Part shown: positions 60,032-64,000 of the stretch, in pieces
How positions within the stretch are numbered: the stretch's first letter is position 1
Layout of the letters: each line of letters begins with the position of its first letter
NCBI GenBank assembly: GCA_963965975.1
Contig: OZ014412.1
Span: 2,854,501 to 2,918,500 of the forward strand
DNA length: 64,000 nucleotides
From: Xestospongia bergquistia
Lineage: Eukaryota; Porifera; Demospongiae; Haplosclerida; Petrosiidae
Direction of reading: 5' to 3'
Translations under genes and position numbers: made by a program
Notes under the pieces: model-generated
Told to the model about the DNA's origin: nothing
Database searches by the model: none
The model's input: the letters and a program-made list of their open reading frames with translations, nothing else

Positions 60032-61868
60032 TTAATTAATATATCCATATGCAGTATTTCCTTGTAATTCAATGATCTCTTTCTGTTCTGAGGTCTCTGG
60101 TAACTTAACATCATCATATATCGGACCTGATTGGATAGTAGAGTGGGTGGGGTGTCTTTATTGGAGCTCCTCCTCCTTATAATGAGATAGACAATAAATG
60201 TAGTAATAACAGCAGTTAATAGAGAAGAGAGGAACATACTAACTGGAATACTTACTGTAATGTAAACAATTCAGTAATGTATCATGTTTATTTTATAAAT
60301 CACCTGATAAATATAATGTTTGTTGGTTTACATTAGCTATAATAGAGATTTATCTAATTGTAGTTTATTATAGTGAAGTCATACTTGGACAAACAGCAGT
60401 AGTTATTGGTGAACATACTGTCACTGTCAAAATAAGGAATTAATATTAAAATCTTAATATTAAAAATGATTATAATTTTGTACTTACTAACAGTTGATAT
60501 ATCACTTGTAAAGACTACAGCTGTAGAAGAAGGACTAGGCTCTTTTACTGGTGTTACTAATACTAAATAATATGTAATTTTTATTATAAATTATATTGAT
60601 CACTCTTACAATGTTCAGATCATAATATTACAACACTAATAGTTGTAATTATTAGTTCTTTAGGAATAATAACTATATGAGAAGTAACCATATCACACTT
60701 TATAATAATATTTAAATAACCTATAGTCTTATTAGGGTATCCATCTCCTAGTATATTAACTGGTACCACTGTTATAATGTAGGTATATCTAACTAGTACT
60801 CCAGTCAATGTAATGTTAGTAACAGTAGTTATATTAATAGTTAGTGAACCTGATATGTTGTGATAGACTTTGTAGTATAAGAGAGGAGGACGAGAGGAGA
60901 GAGGAGGAGACTAAAGGAAACTAAAATAATATTAAGTGATTATTAATAATATTTTACCTCCCAAAAAATAGAAATGTTATAGTCCTTTGTGTTGTTAGTG
61001 ATAGTATAAGTGATTAGTGGTACAGCTTGTAGAACTAGTAAAGCACATTACTTAAGATATTGAAACTGTTTGATTCTTACCATCCAGAGTGAACATAGCA
61101 TATTGACTATAGGGTCCTAATCTATAGATAGCATCAGACCCTGCTACTCTGAATTGGTACTCTACTGACTGAGAGAGACCAGTAGATACATTAATACTGG
61201 TGATATTATTACCAGTACTAAGACTACCAATCAACATATTATCACTGGTTGTTCTGATCTCAACAGTATAGTTAACTATACAGTTAGGATGAAGAGTAGG
61301 AGGTGACCAGTAGAGAGTGACTGAAGTGTTTGTGAGAGCTGTAAAACCCAGTTCTGTAGGAACACTACTTGGAGGACCTCATAATGATATACATGTTAGT
61401 TATATATATATGATACTGTTAGTGACATACCTGATATCGTAATAGTACAAGTCATTGAACTTCCATCTATAGCTGTGGCATCACTACACCTGACTTGTGT
61501 TCCATTCTTATCAGTAGTGGCAGTAAAACTTAAATTAGTTGTTAGTCCAGGATTGTTAACACTCACAAGAGAAGCAGTAAACCCAGTATTAGGACCATTA
61601 AAAACTTGTCCCAAAGTACTTACTGTAGCAATGGCAGTATCTGATGGAGGAGAATACCAATGTATTAAACTGCCATTTATTGTACAAGTGACTGCTCCTT
61701 GTATCTGTGGACACACTCCATTATTGCAGTCTACACTTGTAACTGAAGCTTCTATTTTACCTTGAGTAAGTCGTAGTACATTTTATTTTATATTATGTCA
61801 TCAACTCACTTACATACAAGAAGGATGATAATAAAATTTACAGATGCAGTAAACATGTACTTCTCCAT
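60032..61868 (-). CDS. Class III Ig-FN3-FN3 receptor, tail frame broken
   Basis: Exons: 61868-61814 (signal MEKYMFTASVNFIIILLV), 61760-61431 (Ig-like: GAVTCTINGS, VRCSDAT), 61377-61081 (FN3: VTLYWSPPTL, EYQFRVAGSD), 61034-60958 with 60910-60721 (second FN3), possibly 60672-60637 (weak gtgttg donor), 60562-60488 and 60423-60385 (stalk), then 60254-60032 (transmembrane and tail). Up to the membrane the frame is intact and very close to 56460-59050. In the last exon the transmembrane frame (LLTAVITTFIVYLIIRRRSS) runs on without tail motifs, whereas the next frame gives GPIYDDVKLPE, IIELQG and NTAYGYIN before a stop at 60032. One missing base near the C-run at 60145-60155 would reconcile them. 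Either a recent inactivating deletion, a sequence error, or two alternative tails. Confidence 0.75.
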
Positions 61869-62289
61869 TTTGAGGAGAGGTATGATTGTGGGTTGAGTTA
61901 ATGATAGTGTGTATAAGAGTGTATTGTTATAAGTTTTATATATTTGTTAATGTGAGTCTTGCTATACAACAATACAACAGTCATATATTAATTTATTTAA
62001 AAGTGATATATGATAATGTATATAAAATACAACAAGGCAACAACAAGCATTAATATTTTAATCAAAAATCTTTGAGACATAAAATATTAACAAATGAGGT
62101 ACATTAATGATCATAGATATAACCAGATGTCTTATGTAAACAAATTAGTAATTAATAAAAATAATAAATGAAAGAATAAATATGAAATTAAAGGTCATTT
62201 AGCTATTAAATTCCCCTGGGACACCCACATCATTGACAATATATGAAATGTTTATATAGTCATCTGATTAATAGACCAGAACAGCTGCT

Positions 62290-62440
62290 TCTTTAAACTT
62301 TTAAATTTTTTAATATTTTATCACACCATATGCAGTACACATGTTCATCTCTAGTTCAGTAGTAGGTAGTGTATTAATGATCATTTTGGAGAACACATCA
62401 ATGATATGTTAATACTGTAGGTAGAGGTGGTTAATATGTA
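62290..62440 (-). pseudogene. Class I tail and membrane-proximal scraps
   Basis: A class I tail end (cacaccatatgcagtacaca, ttcagtagtaggtagtgtat) is fused directly to a fragment of the membrane-proximal exon ('ttggagaacacatcaatgat'). The deletion joint lies near 62383. The surrounding 61869-62579 holds no other exon. Confidence 0.75.
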
Positions 62441-62579
62441 TTATATATGTTGTTCATATGTGAAATATATTAATTAAACTTGTTCATTAAGACATTGTCG
62501 TATTGAACAACAATTTGCTGACATATTAAAAACACACACACACAGGACGAGAGAGAGTACACTGTAGTTAGTTAGTTAG

Positions 62580-64000
62580 TTATTGTCTTATAATAACACC
62601 ATATGCATCACACTCCTTCATTGTAATCATGTCAGTAATAACCTCTCTCTTTTTAGTTCCTATAATAATATATCAATGAAATATTTTATTATTTTAATAT
62701 TGTAGAATGATATTTAATACTTCAATATCAAATTAATATTAAACCAAGAACCCTAACCAATCAACGTTAGACCCTACACATATCAATTTTACATTGAAGT
62801 ATGTCAGTTATAATATTATCATAAATATTATATTACTATTAATGTTTAACTCACTGTTAATGTATCTTCTATAACAAATGATAACTGTAATAATATTAAC
62901 TAATAATGATATTACCATGACAACAGCTGATATAGTAAACAAAGTCACTACATGTTGTAGATGATAATGATAACAGATAATATCACATAAGATATATATC
63001 ACTTACCACTAATGGTAAACTCATTATTATAATATTGTAATATATCAGTAGATATGGTAGTAATAGATATAACTAGAGATAAGTATATTAATTGTTTGAT
63101 AAATTTAAACAAAGATATAGTTATATACACATACAAAGCTAACCCCTCCTCCCAGAGATGTACACAAGATAATATATATATTAACAATAGTACATTATAT
63201 AATAGAGGTCATTACCTGTTACAGTAGGTATTTCACTAATACTATCAGTCATACTAGTAGATATCACAGTAGATGTTCTAGAAGGTTCTATAGACACTCT
63301 GCCAGTGATAGTAATATCAGTCAATATAACAGCTGGATTAGAACATGTATCACTGACATTAGCTAGTAGTACTCCATCATATACATATAACATCCAATTA
63401 TTACCAGGAGGTATATCACTGAAACATTTAGTAAATGTAAGTTGATTGTGATGAGAGAGATCTACAATATAATGATACCCAGCCACAATCAGAATATAAT
63501 GTTTATCTTCATTTCTCATATCTAGATGTATTTTAGTTATTTGTCTGCCATGAACAAGTTTAAATTGAAGACATAGGACATCGTCTGAAGTATTCCAAAC
63601 AGTGATACCTTGTAGATCATGAGTACCTTTAAATAAACTATTAATAATATATACAAACACATATAATATACTTACTGGTAACTACTGGAATAGTTTGAAA
63701 TATCTGTCTACTCTTATATTGTAAGTATACAAATGTATTGAACTTCTCTCTAGGAGGAAGATCAATTACTGATATTATAGTCTTATATCCATTAGAGTCA
63801 GTGATAATAGTAACATTAGTACTGTTATAACAATCAGAAGAGTTGTTTAAATTACAACTCATCACTGTTGTATTCATAATAGGTTGAGTACAGAGTTGAG
63901 TGAACTGTACGAGAGTATGTCATGTGACATATTAATAGATCATGTGATCACTTACTGGTATTTTAAAGTAAAAAGTCCAGTCATTGTTTAGTCGATAAAT
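62580..64000 (-). CDS. Class II receptor, 5' part beyond window
   Basis: Exons seen: from the right edge to 63956 (beta module part 1, incomplete), 63904-63676 (part 2), 63626-63216 (membrane-proximal: LCLQFKLVHG, TKCFSDIPPGNNW), 63072-63007 (stalk), 62947-62855 (transmembrane), 62659-62580 (tail GTKKREVITDMITMKE, CDAYGVIIRQ). All phases agree with the complete class II genes at 29238-31631 and 46433-48728. Signal, Ig and FN3 exons must lie to the right of the window. In the membrane-proximal exon the D-N-D-N-I-Y-C segment of the other copies is replaced by IVAGYHYIVDLSHH, so a cysteine is lost. Confidence 0.88.

Noticed and set aside
11338-64000. Receptor tyrosine kinase domains
   Set aside because: Animals with Ig/FN3 receptors often have RTKs, so I looked for glycine-loop, HRD and DFG motifs after each transmembrane exon; none are present.

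Overview
This is eukaryotic, A+T-rich DNA carrying a dense family of multi-exon cell-surface receptor genes with very short introns (mostly 45-60 bp, GT...AG). The mix of Ig, fibronectin III (FN3), SRCR, fibrinogen-like and Death domains with very short introns points to an early-branching animal, most likely a demosponge such as Amphimedon. That assignment is inference; nothing in the window proves it.

Layout. Positions 1-11,300 are gene-poor: a 36-bp satellite (84-722), a palindrome-rich repeat in two copies, a non-autonomous hAT-like element with a perfect 8-bp target duplication (6020-6512), and diverged duplicated blocks. From 11,338 to the right edge the window is one receptor cluster, nearly all on the minus strand. 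Genes with every exon in frame are: an Ig-FN3-TM-Death receptor (11338-14193, first exon not found); a plus-strand receptor (19937-22481); class I receptors (26629-28776, 33077-35239, 37570-39834); class II receptors (29238-31631, 46433-48728, and 62580-64000 cut by the edge); a class II/class I hybrid (50544-53089); and a class III Ig-FN3-FN3 receptor (56460-59050). A second class III gene (60032-61868) has a frame break in its tail. Between them lie pseudogenes, orphan exons, SRCR pieces (36.7, 45.3, 55.6 kb) and fibrinogen-domain pieces (40.8, 49.6, 50.1 kb).

Shared design. Each gene runs: signal-peptide exon, one exon for an Ig-like domain, one for an FN3 domain, a two-exon beta-rich module, a large membrane-proximal module, stalk, a transmembrane exon, and one or two tail exons. 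Nearly all introns are phase 1, the exception being a phase-0 intron inside the two-exon module, so exons can be exchanged without breaking frame. Several genes look like products of such exchange.

Signalling. The tails differ: a Death domain; short tails with Q-Y-E-N-V and a C-terminal A-Y-G-x-I; a class II tail ending D-A-Y-G-V/I-I-I; a multi-tyrosine proline-rich tail; and a tandem ITIM-like tail on a broken SRCR gene. The simplest reading (inference) is a birth-and-death cluster of paired-receptor-like immune or self-recognition genes whose related ectodomains feed different intracellular outputs.
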